From CAYVRJ01 sp964453645 (GTDB taxonomy: Bacteria > Bacillota > Clostridia > Christensenellales > JAWKQI01): a DNA stretch of 64,000 nucleotides. The position numbers and the translations under genes were made by a program. The notes under the pieces were generated by a model. It was not told the DNA's origin and searched no databases. It saw only the letters and a program-made list of their open reading frames with translations. Below, one piece after another: positions 42,745-51,157 of this stretch. Where the stretch lies: the NCBI GenBank assembly GCA_964453645.1, contig CAYVRJ010000008.1, positions 1 to 64,000 of the forward strand. The letters run 5' to 3'. Position 1 is the first letter of the stretch. Every line of letters begins with the position of its first letter.

Positions 42745-44001
42745 TTATGCCCGTTTGATGTCGGCGCCCAGCGCCACTAACTTCTTCTCGAGATTGTCGT
42801 ACCCTCGATCAATATATTTCACATTATAAATTTCCGAAACCCCTTGGGCCATCAACCCCGCAACCACCAGGGCAGCGCCCGCCCGCAGGTCGCTTGCCGT
42901 TACCGGCGAACCCATGAGCTTATCCGTTCCGTTGATGATACACACCCGCTGGTTGATGTTCATATCCGCACCCATGCGCTTTAATTCGTTTACATGGCCA
43001 AAGCGAGATTCAAAAATGTTTTCCACAATCAGCGAAGTCCCCTGTGCCGTTGCCAGCAAGGCCGAGATGGGCTGCTGCAAATCCGTTGGGAAACCGGGAT
43101 AGGGCAGCGTGGTGATTTGCACCGCTTTTGGCTGTTTTCCCCCAAACACCCGGATATAGTCTCCCCCCTCTTCGATGCTGATGCCCATTTCTACCAGCTT
43201 GGCAGAAAGTGCCTCCATGTGATGGGGAATTAAGTTGTTGATGGTGACATCACCCTTGGTGGCGGCAGCGGCGATCATCAATGTACCCGCTTCGATCTGA
43301 TCGGGCACTACGCTGTAGGAACACCCTTTCAGGGATTTTACCCCCCGAATTTTAATCACGTCCGTACCAGCCCCGGTGACCCGTGCACCCATGCAGTTTA
43401 AATAGTTAGCCACGTCCACCACGTGGGGTTCTTTTGCTGCGTTAAAGATGGTGGTTTTACCCGAAGCTTTCACAGCGGCCAGCATGATGTTAATCGTTGC
43501 ACCCACCGAAGAGATGTCTAAATATACATCTGCACCAATCAGCCCCTCCGGCGCACAACCAATCAGCTTGCCGTATTCCAGCTTCACTGTGGCACCCAAA
43601 GCTTCCATACCCTTGATGTGCTGATCGATGGGCCTCAGCCCAATCTCACACCCTCCGGGCAGGCAAATTTCCGCCCTGCCGAAGCGGGAGAGCAACACGC
43701 CCAACAGGTAATACGAAGCACGCATACGGCGCACCAGTTCGTAATCGATGATGTACTCGGACACGTTGGTTGGGTCGATGGTAATGTTTCCGTTACTTGA
43801 TAATTTTGTATTAGAACCCATGTTCACCAAAATATCTGCTAAAATTTTGGTGTCCTCAATATAGGGCAAGTTTTCAATTTCACTCGGTGTATCTGCCAGC
43901 AGCGCAGCAGGAATAATTGCAACTGCCGCATTCTTTGCTCCAGATACACAAACACTTCCGTGAAGGGGTATTCCCCCCCGGATGATGAGCTTTTTTTCCA
44001 T
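42745..44001 (-). CDS. murA: UDP-N-acetylglucosamine 1-carboxyvinyltransferase
   Basis: 418 residues with the EPSP-synthase fold. Lys23 and Asn24 (SGAKNAAVA) and the catalytic Cys118 in LPGGCEIGLRPID are present; the presence of Cys, not Asp, predicts sensitivity to fosfomycin. It makes the first committed precursor of peptidoglycan from UDP-GlcNAc and phosphoenolpyruvate. GGAG lies 6 bp before the ATG. Confidence 0.95.
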   Translation of the reverse strand: MEKKLIIRGGIPLHGSVCVSGAKNAAVAIIPAALLADTPSEIENLPYIEDTKILADILVNMGSNTKLSSNGNITIDPTNVSEYIIDYELVRRMRASYYLLGVLLSRFGRAEICLPGGCEIGLRPIDQHIKGMEALGATVKLEYGKLIGCAPEGLIGADVYLDISSVGATINIMLAAVKASGKTTIFNAAKEPHVVDVANYLNCMGARVTGAGTDVIKIRGVKSLKGCSYSVVPDQIEAGTLMIAAAATKGDVTINNLIPHHMEALSAKLVEMGISIEEGGDYIRVFGGKQPKAVQITTLPYPGFPTDLQQPISALLATAQGTSLIVENIFESRFGHVNELKRMGADMNINQRVCIINGTDKLMGSPVTASDLRAGAALVVAGLMAQGVSEIYNVKYIDRGYDNLEKKLVALGADIKRA

Positions 44002-44114
44002 TATTTCTCCAAAACCAAAATGAAAGGGGTTTGCCGCAAAATGAAGTGACCCTTCTTTTGCAGCAAATATTCAAAAGTTTCCATAAAGAAACATTTGCTC
44101 CCCCAATTATTTAA

Positions 44115-44363
44115 TCAGTCAGCCGTATAGGGCATCAATGCAACCATGCGTGCACGCTTGATTGCCGTTGACAACTGGCGCTGGTGCTTTGCACAAGTTC
44201 CCGAAGCACGTCTTGGCATAATCTTGCCACGCTCGGTGGTGAACTTTTTGAGGCGCACAGTGTCCTTATAATCGATATGTTCGATCTTATCGGCACAGAA
44301 AATGCAAATCTTCTTCTTAGGCCGTTTCATACGGCGAAAGTTGGCTTTTCTTTCCTCGTTCAT
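44115..44363 (-). CDS. rpsR: 30S ribosomal protein S18
   Basis: 82 residues. The four cysteines of the zinc-containing form are partly present (CIFCADK and CAKHQRQ), and the core [35 protein letters not shown] is canonical. It binds S6 on the platform of the small subunit. Third gene of the rpsF-ssb-rpsR operon, 24 bp behind ssb. Confidence 0.96.
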   Translation of the reverse strand: MNEERKANFRRMKRPKKKICIFCADKIEHIDYKDTVRLKKFTTERGKIMPRRASGTCAKHQRQLSTAIKRARMVALMPYTAD

Positions 44364-44387
44364 TGTTTTCTCCTCAATATAGATTGA

Positions 44388-44810
44388 CTAGAAGGGCAGT
44401 TCTTCGTCGTCTAGGGGTGTGAAATCCTCACTGGGGAAGGGTGGTGGGGTTGGCCCCCTGTCACCGTCGATGCGTCCGCCTCCGCTTCCGCTGCTTCCGG
44501 TGCCCAAAAATTGAACATCGTCCGCCTGAATCTCCGTGATATATCTCTTTTCGCCCTGCTGCGTGGTATACGAGCGGGTGCGAATTTCTCCTGCGACCGC
44601 ACAGGGTCTGCCCTTTTGCAAGTATTTTGCACAAATGTCTGCCAAGCCCCGCCAAGCGACAATATTCAAAAAATCTGCTTCCCGTTCCCCGTTGGACGAA
44701 GCAAACCTGCGGTTTACAGCCAGGGAGAAGGTGCACACAGAGATATCGTTTGGCGTTTTCTTAAACTCGGGATCTCTCGTCAAGTTCCCAATCAGAAACA
44801 CTTTGTTCAT
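44388..44810 (-). CDS. ssb: Single-stranded DNA-binding protein
   Basis: 140 residues: OB fold (about 1-105, MNKVFLIGNLTRDPEFKKTPN, ADFLNIVAWRGLADICAKYLQKG) followed by a Gly-rich linker and the acidic tail EDFTPLDDEELPF that recruits repair and replication proteins. The start at 44810 is supported by GGAG; an ATG 12 bp earlier would add MEFF, exactly as in cutC, because both genes share the same start cassette. Confidence 0.95.
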   Translation of the reverse strand: MNKVFLIGNLTRDPEFKKTPNDISVCTFSLAVNRRFASSNGEREADFLNIVAWRGLADICAKYLQKGRPCAVAGEIRTRSYTTQQGEKRYITEIQADDVQFLGTGSSGSGGGRIDGDRGPTPPPFPSEDFTPLDDEELPF

Positions 44811-44879
44811 AAAAAACTCCATTCCGCTGTTTCACTTACGGTACAAATAATTATGAAACTATTCTTGCACACTAAATAC

Positions 44880-45167
44880 CTACTTCTCGTCGCTTATAAT
44901 CATAAAGCGCATTACGTCTTCGCAAATTTTGAAATTACGTTCCATTTCGGGCGGGAAGCTCGCTTCCGCCTCGAAGTGCGTTAAGACGTAAAAACCGTCG
45001 TGGATGTAGTCGATGGCATAGGCCATTTTCCGCACACCCCATTCGTCCACATCAATCACCTTGCCGCCGTTGCTCTCCACAATGCCCGAAAAACGTTTGA
45101 TCAAATCGTTGCGCTTTTCGTCTTCGAGGTTGGGCTTTAGGATATACATGCACTCATACTTTCTCAT
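44880..45167 (-). CDS. rpsF: 30S ribosomal protein S6
   Basis: 95 residues: MRKYECMYILKPNLEDEK at the N-terminus, EWGVRKMAYAIDY in the middle, ending FKICEDVMRFMIISDEK, a normal S6. It pairs with S18. Translation starts at 45167 behind AGGAGGAGGTG. First gene of the operon, with a well-formed promoter and a structured leader. Confidence 0.95.
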   Translation of the reverse strand: MRKYECMYILKPNLEDEKRNDLIKRFSGIVESNGGKVIDVDEWGVRKMAYAIDYIHDGFYVLTHFEAEASFPPEMERNFKICEDVMRFMIISDEK

Positions 45168-45185
45168 TCTTTCACCTCCTCCTTG

Positions 45186-45235
45186 GACTTTAGGCCCCAC
45201 AAACACAGCTGTGGAGCAAAGGAATACCGTGTCCA
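45186..45235 (-). promoter_or_regulatory. Possible S6:S18 autoregulatory leader
   Basis: In the rpsF 5' leader, GGAC (45232-45235) can pair with GTCC (45186-45189), enclosing an 8-bp hairpin GCTCCACA-loop-TGTGGGGC. Leaders of rpsF operons in many bacteria carry a structure bound by the S6:S18 complex. The position and fold fit, but I did not confirm the exact conserved nucleotides. Confidence 0.35.
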
Positions 45236-45251
45236 TTTTGACACAAACACA

Positions 45252-45280
45252 ATTATATCAAAGTCTTTTCCATTTAGCAA
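45252..45280 (-). promoter_or_regulatory. Promoter of the rpsF-ssb-rpsR operon
   Basis: On the minus strand, TTGCTA (45275-45280), a 17-bp spacer and TATAAT (45252-45257). Confidence 0.7.
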
Positions 45281-45317
45281 CAGTTTTTTGATTTGTATGA
45301 ACGGAATTGCCAATCTA

Positions 45318-45347
45318 TTTACAAACTTTGTCCAATTGTTGTATAAT
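45318..45347 (+). promoter_or_regulatory. Additional rightward promoter-like sequence
   Basis: TTTACA (45318-45323), an 18-bp spacer and TATAAT (45342-45347), inside the palindrome CCAATT...AATTGG. It would transcribe about 185 bp of gene-free DNA ahead of the SDR gene. Confidence 0.4.
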
Positions 45348-45442
45348 TGGCTATACCATTAAAGGGTGCCAAGATACACGGCAGGCGGAGTCTTCTTTGC
45401 TCACAAACGGTTCAAATCATTCTATATATACTATAAAAAAAC

Positions 45443-45479
45443 TTGACAAACACATATAGAATCTGTATGATAATATCAT
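45443..45479 (+). promoter_or_regulatory. Promoter and candidate operator of the SDR/isomerase operon
   Basis: TTGACA (45443-45448), a 17-bp spacer and TATGAT (45466-45471). The perfect palindrome ATGATAATATCAT (45467-45479) overlaps the -10 box and is a candidate site for the LacI-type regulator encoded at 47157-48164. Confidence 0.55.
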
Positions 45480-45533
45480 CCAAGTACAACGTTAAACTCG
45501 ACGAATATCGATTACTTTTGAAAGGTCTTATTT

Positions 45534-46283
45534 ATGGAGCTTTTTAATCAGGAAGTGGCAATTATCACGGGTGCAGCTCAGGGGATTGGCAAAGCCATTG
45601 CAACAACCTTTGCAAAAGAAGGTGCCCGACCCATTTTGTTTGATGTGAATGCAAAAAAAGGCCTTGCTGCTGTCCAAGAAATAAACGATTTGGGTTATTT
45701 TGCAACATTTATTCAATGCGACGTGAGCTCAAAAAAAGACATTGAACGGGCTGTAGAACAAGCTGTCGCCCAGTGCGGGGACATCGACATTCTGGTGAAC
45801 AATGCCGGCATCCTGCACAGCACCGAAATCGAAGATATCACCGAAGAGGAGTGGAACAAGATTTTAAGCGTGAACCTAAGCGGTGTATTCTTTATGTGCC
45901 AACAGGTGATTCCCACTATGAAAAAAAATAACAGGGGCAGCATCATCAACTTAAGCTCCCTCGCCGGGCGCATGGGTGGGCTGAAAAACGGTCTGGCCTA
46001 CAGTGCCACCAAATCGGGAGTCATCGGGCTGACCTACGGCTTGGCAACTCGTCTGGCAAAATTTAATATCAACGTAAATTGTGTGGCCCCCGGACCCACC
46101 GAAACAGATATACTTTTGACATTTACTGAAGAAAAACGCAAGGATTTAGCTCAATCCATACCATTGCAGCGGTTCGGTACCCCCGAGGACATTGCCAACA
46201 CCGTTGCCTTTCTCGCTTCCAAAAGATCTTCCTTTGCAACAGGCGCAGTACTGGACGTAAACGGCGGATCCTTCGTGGGATAA
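45534..46283 (+). CDS. SDR-family oxidoreductase (FabG-like)
   Basis: 249 residues, classical SDR: TGAAQGIGKA, NNAGILH, INLSSLAG, catalytic YSATKSG and the C-terminal ATGAVLDVNGG. The place next to a sugar isomerase/epimerase and a LacI regulator points to oxidation or reduction of a sugar or polyol rather than fatty acid synthesis; this is inference. Co-transcribed with the isomerase gene 25 bp downstream. Confidence 0.85.
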   Translation: MELFNQEVAIITGAAQGIGKAIATTFAKEGARPILFDVNAKKGLAAVQEINDLGYFATFIQCDVSSKKDIERAVEQAVAQCGDIDILVNNAGILHSTEIEDITEEEWNKILSVNLSGVFFMCQQVIPTMKKNNRGSIINLSSLAGRMGGLKNGLAYSATKSGVIGLTYGLATRLAKFNINVNCVAPGPTETDILLTFTEEKRKDLAQSIPLQRFGTPEDIANTVAFLASKRSSFATGAVLDVNGGSFVG

Positions 46284-46308
46284 ATCTATATCGAAAGAGG
46301 TTAAACCT

Positions 46309-47160
46309 ATGAAACCTTTGTTTGCATGTGCAGATTTTACATTCCCGTTACTCGAGCACGAAAAAGCGCTCAAATTAATTAGCCTGCTGGACTTTCAAGA
46401 GGTGGACATCGGCCTGTTTGAGAAACGCTCTCACATCCAGCCCTCCACCGAATTTTCAGACATTTCCAAAAATGCAAAGAAGTTGAAAAAAACATTAAAA
46501 AGTGTGGGCCTCAACCCTGCGGATGTGTTTTTGCAGTGTGACACCGACTTTTCGGTATATGCCATCAACCAGCCCGACGAGGACAGGCGAGACTTTGCTG
46601 CCGATTGGTTTAAAAAACTGATAGAGTATACCCAAGAACTGGGCGGAAAACACGCCACCATCTTACCCGGCGTACACTTTGAAGAAGAATCCTTTGAAGA
46701 TTCCTTTGCACGGATGTGCGAAGAGTTGGCTTGGCGGGTTGACTATGCGGCAAAGCAGGGAATCACTCTGAGCACCGAAGCACACTTTGGCTCCATTGTA
46801 CAAAATCCAAAAGATGCAAAGCGCATGGTGGAGAGCGTGCCCGGCCTAACCCTCACCCTGGACTACACCCACTTTGTGCGCATTGGTGCACCACAGGAGG
46901 AAATGGACGATCTGGTGCAGTTTGCTTCTCACTTCCACGCCCGGTGCGCAAACAAAGAGGAAATGCAAACCGTGTTTGCACAAAACGTCATCGACTATTC
47001 AAAAGTCGTTGCAAAAATGAAGGAAACCAATTATGCAGGGTTTATCGGCATTGAGTACTACTGGAACGAATGGGAAAACGGCAACAGGGTGGACAACGTT
47101 TCAGAAACCGTCATCATGCGGTCGCACTTGACCGAATTGTTTAACAAATCACTTAATTAA
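46309..47160 (+). CDS. Sugar phosphate isomerase/epimerase (xylose isomerase-like TIM barrel)
   Basis: 283 residues of the AP-endonuclease-2/xylose-isomerase-like fold. Likely metal ligands occur in STEAHFG, LTLDYTHF and HFHARCA and near the end in GIEYYWNEWE. Such enzymes interconvert keto- and aldo-sugars or epimerise them. GAAAGAGG precedes the ATG. The 3' end overlaps the stop of the convergent LacI gene by 4 bp. Confidence 0.8.
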   Translation: MKPLFACADFTFPLLEHEKALKLISLLDFQEVDIGLFEKRSHIQPSTEFSDISKNAKKLKKTLKSVGLNPADVFLQCDTDFSVYAINQPDEDRRDFAADWFKKLIEYTQELGGKHATILPGVHFEEESFEDSFARMCEELAWRVDYAAKQGITLSTEAHFGSIVQNPKDAKRMVESVPGLTLTLDYTHFVRIGAPQEEMDDLVQFASHFHARCANKEEMQTVFAQNVIDYSKVVAKMKETNYAGFIGIEYYWNEWENGNRVDNVSETVIMRSHLTELFNKSLN

Positions 47161-48164
47161 GTCGAGCCTCTAATAACAAGCTCCGAATCCATCGTTACAT
47201 GTGTGGGTTTGGAGCTTGGTTCTTTTATCCGGTTGAGCAGCACGTCGATTCCCGTGTAGCCAAGCTCATACTGGGGTTGGCGCATGGTGGTCAAGGGTGT
47301 CATTAAATATTCGGCAAATTCAATGTCGTCGTATCCCGCAAGGCGCACATGGCCGGGTATTGCATACCCCCGGTTGGTGAGCACCTTCATGGCACCCACA
47401 GCAATCATGTCGCAGCCGCACATCAACGTTTCAATCTGCTCCCCACTGTCCAGCCACTGTTCAACCCCCCTGCACCCCGCCTCGAAGGTGGGTTCGCATG
47501 TGCGCACCAAGCGCTCGTCGTAGGGAATGCCGTGCTGCTTAAGGGCAGATTTATAACCCAGCAATCGATTGAGTCCACTGCTGTTGTCTTGGCTCAAGGA
47601 TAAATAGTGAATCTTTTTGCTGCCCGTCTCGATGAGATAATTGGTGAGGGTGTGGTTTCCCTTTACGTTGTCGTTGGAGACGCAATCGAAGTCCCCTCCC
47701 TCGGGATAGCGGATGATATAGGTGACGGGTATGGAAAAACTTTTAATATACTCAACATCTTGGGGGCCTAGCAGCAGGGATGCCACCAGCACAATGCCGC
47801 TGACTTTCTTGCTGGCCAGGGTTTCCACCGCATGTTTTTCTTTGTCGTGCAGGCGATCGGTGTTGCAAAAGATTAAATCGTATCCGCTCTCCTCCGCCCG
47901 AGCCTCCATGCCCTTCATGGCACTGGAAAAAAACGAATAGGACGTATCCCCGATGATCACCCCAATGGTGTTGGAAGAATTGAGCCGCAAACTCTTTGCA
48001 AAGTTGTTGGGCACATAGTTGAGCCTCTTTGCAGTTTCCAGTACACGTTCAACGGTTTCGGGCCGCAAGCTCCCCTTGTTGTTGAGAGCCTTGGACACCG
48101 CTGTGGGGGAGAGCCCGCACTCCTTTGCAATGTCTACAATGGTGGTGTGCCTGTTTTTGCGCAT
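47157..48164 (-). CDS. LacI-family transcriptional regulator
   Basis: 335 residues: N-terminal helix-turn-helix (TTIVDIAKECGLSPTAVSKALNNKG) and hinge helix (NNFAKSLRLNSSNTIGVI), then a periplasmic-binding-protein-like sensor domain. It is convergent with the SDR/isomerase operon, and that operon's promoter carries a palindrome, so local control by a sugar is likely. Confidence 0.88.
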   Translation of the reverse strand: MRKNRHTTIVDIAKECGLSPTAVSKALNNKGSLRPETVERVLETAKRLNYVPNNFAKSLRLNSSNTIGVIIGDTSYSFFSSAMKGMEARAEESGYDLIFCNTDRLHDKEKHAVETLASKKVSGIVLVASLLLGPQDVEYIKSFSIPVTYIIRYPEGGDFDCVSNDNVKGNHTLTNYLIETGSKKIHYLSLSQDNSSGLNRLLGYKSALKQHGIPYDERLVRTCEPTFEAGCRGVEQWLDSGEQIETLMCGCDMIAVGAMKVLTNRGYAIPGHVRLAGYDDIEFAEYLMTPLTTMRQPQYELGYTGIDVLLNRIKEPSSKPTHVTMDSELVIRGST

Positions 48165-48197
48165 AACAACTCCTGTTCACAATCACTGTCTGGAATT

Positions 48198-48226
48198 ACT
48201 ATACACCAACTCTATAAACAAGTCAA
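48198..48226 (-). promoter_or_regulatory. Promoter of the lacI-type gene
   Basis: On the minus strand, TTGACT (48221-48226), a 17-bp spacer and TATAGT (48198-48203), followed by AGGAG before the ATG at 48164. Confidence 0.6.
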
Positions 48227-48248
48227 ATTTAATAGACAGATTATAGAA

Positions 48249-48275
48249 AGCACTCGGTTCTATTGACCAAGTGCT
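48249..48275 (-). terminator. Hairpin behind the 67-residue gene
   Basis: AGCACTTGGT and ACCGAGTGCT (minus strand) form a stem with one mismatch around a short loop, 7 bp beyond the stop at 48282. The T-tract is weak. Confidence 0.4.
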
Positions 48276-48281
48276 CTCGCC

Positions 48282-48485
48282 TTACTGCTGATTGCTGAGC
48301 AACCACTCTCGCATGTCCGATGCGTGTTTACCCAAATCGTCTGCTGTCTTTTCAAAAATTTTTACTGCATCTTTGTCTTCCACTTCTTTGGAATAGTTGA
48401 CAAAGTCCCGGATTAATTCCTTTGTGTTGTCCCATGCTCTGAGCACCACATCACGGGTGGTGATGTGTACGTCTTGATCCTTCAT
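48282..48485 (-). CDS. Small conserved helical protein of unknown function
   Basis: 67 residues, entirely helical and rich in Asp, Glu, Lys (KDQDVHITTRDVVLRAWDNTKELIRDF). No cysteine motif, signal or membrane segment. The length and helix pattern suggest a fragment-sized ferritin-like or four-helix bundle partner, but I assign no function. GAGGAG lies 6 bp upstream of the ATG, supporting a real gene. Confidence 0.6.
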   Translation of the reverse strand: MKDQDVHITTRDVVLRAWDNTKELIRDFVNYSKEVEDKDAVKIFEKTADDLGKHASDMREWLLSNQQ

Positions 48486-48553
48486 AGCCCACTCCTCGAC
48501 TTGTATATTTTGTAAACTTAGTATGTGTGCTACAAATTATAAATATTCAAAAA

Positions 48554-49300
48554 TTAGATGCCATACAGCACTTTTGCATTTTCAAAGGTGATTGCCTGCA
48601 TTTCTTCATAGGACTTGCCGTGGAGTTCTGCCAGTTTTGCCACAACCAAAGAGACGTTTTTTGGCTCATTTCGCTCTCCCCGCTTGGGGTGGGGCGAAAG
48701 ATAGGGGCAATCCGTCTCGGCCATCAGCCGATCCAGGGGAACAACCCTTGCGGCTTCCAAGAGTTTTGTTGCATTTTTAAAGGTGAGGCTGCCCGAAAAG
48801 GAAATGAAATACCCCAAATCCAAGCACGCTTTGGCCGTTTGGGCACTGCCCGAGAAACAGTGCATCACCCCGGACACGCAAACATTTTTTACAATATCCA
48901 AAAAATCTTGGGTCGCCTCCCGCATGTGAAAGATTGCGGGTTTTTTCTCTTGCTTTGCTAACTCCAATTGTTCTGCAAACACCTTGCGCTGCACGTCTCG
49001 GGGGGAAAAGTCGTAGTGGTAATCAAGCCCCATCTCCCCAAGAGCCACCACTTTTTCTTGGCGCAACATGGCGGAGAGTTCGTTTAGATACCCCTCTTGT
49101 GCCGATGCCGCTTCGTGGGGATGAACGCCGCAGGAGCAATACACCTTCTCGTTGGCCTGTGCAAGGGTAATGCCCAACAAAGAATCGTCGATATCACATC
49201 CGGCATTTAAAATCAACCCATCGAAGTTGTCGATGATAAACTGCCTGTCCTCTAAGAAGCGTTGGTCTAAGAGATGGGCGTGGCTGTCGAACAGGGGCAT
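48554..49300 (-). CDS. tatD: TatD-family metal-dependent hydrolase/DNase
   Basis: 248 residues, TIM barrel with ligands in FDSHAHL, GEMGLDYHYD, HMREA, HCFSG and ETDCPYLSPHP. TatD proteins act as 3'-5' DNases and in some species deacylate D-amino-acyl-tRNA. The start codon overlaps the last base of metG, the usual metG-tatD arrangement of Firmicutes. Confidence 0.92.
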   Translation of the reverse strand: MPLFDSHAHLLDQRFLEDRQFIIDNFDGLILNAGCDIDDSLLGITLAQANEKVYCSCGVHPHEAASAQEGYLNELSAMLRQEKVVALGEMGLDYHYDFSPRDVQRKVFAEQLELAKQEKKPAIFHMREATQDFLDIVKNVCVSGVMHCFSGSAQTAKACLDLGYFISFSGSLTFKNATKLLEAARVVPLDRLMAETDCPYLSPHPKRGERNEPKNVSLVVAKLAELHGKSYEEMQAITFENAKVLYGI

Positions 49301-50853
49301 TAACCCTCACCCAACTCTTTCTTCATGTCGATGCGGGGGAACAGGGCTTCCCCTTTTGTTACCTTCACGGCCTTGTGCCCACCAAAGCAGTTTGAACAAA
49401 CCGAATCATACGTTCTGAATTCCTCGGGGGTGCAGAGTTGTTCAAACATCTTTTGCCCCGTGGTGGTGAGGAAGGGGGTGAGTAATACCCCAACGATTCG
49501 CAGCCCTTCGGCCAACCGATAGAGCACTCCGGCTAACACGGCTTTCTTTTCCTCGTCTTTAGCCAGTGCCCAAGGCATGGTTTGGTCGATATATTTGTTC
49601 AACCGAGAGACGTATTCAAAAATGGTGATCATGGCTTCACTCAAGGCAAATCCCTGCATAGCCGTTTCAACCGTTTTATACAGATTTGCACCCATGGCCA
49701 TAATTTCATCGGCAAATTCATCTTTTTCTGTGTTTTCGGGCAGTTCACCCCCGAAATACTTTTCGATCATTGCCACGGTGCGGGAGAGCAGATTGCCCAA
49801 ATCGTTGGCTAAATCTGAATTGATGCGCATAATTAAGGCTTCGTGGGAATAGTTTCCGTCTTGGCCAAAGGCAACATCCCGCAGCAGGAAGTAGCGCACA
49901 GCGTCCACTCCGTATTTACCGCACAACTCCACCGGGTCGATGACATTGCCCACTGATTTGGAAATCTTTCCGCCGTCCAGCGTCAGCCAACCGTGGCCGA
50001 AAATCTGTTTGGGCAGCGGCAAGTTTAACGCCATGAGCATGATGGGCCAAATAATCGTGTGGAAGCGAATGATCTCTTTACCCACAATGTGCACATCTGC
50101 CGGCCAATACTTCTTAAACAAACTGTCGTCGTCTGTCAAATATCCAAGGGCGGAGATGTAGTTGGACAGGGCATCCACCCAAACGTATACCACGTGCCCC
50201 GGATCGAAGTCCACGGGGATACCCCAAGTAAAGGAAGTGCGGGAGACGCACAAATCCTCCAGTCCCGGGAGCAAGAAGTTGTTTAACATCTCGTTTTTGC
50301 GGGAGACGGGCAGAATAAACTCTGGGTTATTGTTGATGTGTTCGATCAGCCGATCCGCATATTTAGAGAGATTCATAAAGTATGCATCTTCTTTTGCAAG
50401 CTCCACATCCCTGCCGCAGTCGGGGCACTTGCCCTCTTTGAGCTGCCGGTCGGTGAAAAACGCTTCGCAGGGGGTGCAGTACCACCCCTCGTAGCTTCCT
50501 TTATATATATCTCCCTGATCGTATAACTTTTTAAATATCTTTTGTACCGCTTTGATGTGCCGCTCATCGGTGGTGCGGATGAAGTCGTTGTTGGAAATGT
50601 CCATGAGCTTCCACAAGGAGCGAATCCCCGCAACAATTTCGTCCACATAGGCCTTGGGGGTGGTGCCGTTCTCCTTGGCCACCCGCTCGATCTTTTGGCC
50701 GTGTTCGTCTGTCCCCGTGAGGAAAAACACGTCGTAACCCAGCAAACGTTTATACCGTGCAATGGAATCCGTAGCCACCGAACAATAGCTGTGCCCTATG
50801 TGCAGTTTGTTGGACGGATAATAAATTGGTGTAGTGATATAGAACTTTTTCAT
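49300..50853 (-). CDS. metG: Methionyl-tRNA synthetase
   Basis: 517 residues: HIGH motif (LHIGH, 17-21), zinc knuckle with Cys126/129/143/146 (CTPCE, CPDCG) and KISKS (296-300). It lacks the C-terminal tRNA-binding EMAP-like domain of the longer (~650-residue) Bacillus-type enzyme, ending soon after the anticodon-binding domain; short forms are common in clostridia. The gene has a close promoter and possibly a second, upstream one with a terminator-like hairpin in between. Confidence 0.94.
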   Translation of the reverse strand: MKKFYITTPIYYPSNKLHIGHSYCSVATDSIARYKRLLGYDVFFLTGTDEHGQKIERVAKENGTTPKAYVDEIVAGIRSLWKLMDISNNDFIRTTDERHIKAVQKIFKKLYDQGDIYKGSYEGWYCTPCEAFFTDRQLKEGKCPDCGRDVELAKEDAYFMNLSKYADRLIEHINNNPEFILPVSRKNEMLNNFLLPGLEDLCVSRTSFTWGIPVDFDPGHVVYVWVDALSNYISALGYLTDDDSLFKKYWPADVHIVGKEIIRFHTIIWPIMLMALNLPLPKQIFGHGWLTLDGGKISKSVGNVIDPVELCGKYGVDAVRYFLLRDVAFGQDGNYSHEALIMRINSDLANDLGNLLSRTVAMIEKYFGGELPENTEKDEFADEIMAMGANLYKTVETAMQGFALSEAMITIFEYVSRLNKYIDQTMPWALAKDEEKKAVLAGVLYRLAEGLRIVGVLLTPFLTTTGQKMFEQLCTPEEFRTYDSVCSNCFGGHKAVKVTKGEALFPRIDMKKELGEG

Positions 50854-50884
50854 CAGTATACCTCATTTTTGCATATCTATATCT

Positions 50885-50914
50885 AATATACACCAATCTT
50901 GTTTAAAAATGCAA
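50885..50914 (-). promoter_or_regulatory. Proximal promoter of metG
   Basis: On the minus strand, TTGCAT (50909-50914), an 18-bp spacer and TATATT (50885-50890), about 32 bp before the metG start. Confidence 0.5.
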
Positions 50915-50974
50915 TAATTTATTTTAGTTGCATCATTACACTTAATTTTTGTAATAAATCAACTCAAGAACCGA

Positions 50975-51067
50975 TAAAACAAGAGCAGCCGTCTAACCAC
51001 ACTGAACGGCTGCTCTAAATAGTAATTTCTTTATTTGGAGCAGACCGTTTCACCCGATGCGCTCTTT
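50975..51067 (-). ncRNA. Candidate small RNA or metG attenuator
   Basis: A good minus-strand promoter (TTGACA 51097-51102, 17 bp, TATATT 51074-51079) reads into an 11-bp perfect hairpin (51006-51016 with 50982-50992) followed by TTGTTTTAT. Upstream, ACGGTCTGCTC (51038-51048) can pair instead with the first arm of that hairpin, so terminator and antiterminator forms are mutually exclusive. No T-box motif was found. The remaining sequence of the 304-bp gap between metG and the next gene is AT-rich with nothing recognisable. Confidence 0.4.
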
Positions 51068-51157
51068 GTATTTAATATACAATTCCTACATTTCTGTGTC
51101 AATATCTTAATTTTTTTATTTTAATTATTTTTAGCTTTAACTCGCTAAATTATTATT

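Noticed and set aside
45350..45440. tRNA-like T-loop (GGTTCAAATC) at about 45408
   Set aside because: No matching acceptor stem, D-arm or anticodon arm could be drawn; the motif is probably chance.
50854..51157. T-box riboswitch upstream of metG
   Set aside because: The AGGGTGG-N-ACCGCG T-box sequence and stem I features are absent; only a hairpin with a competing pairing is seen.
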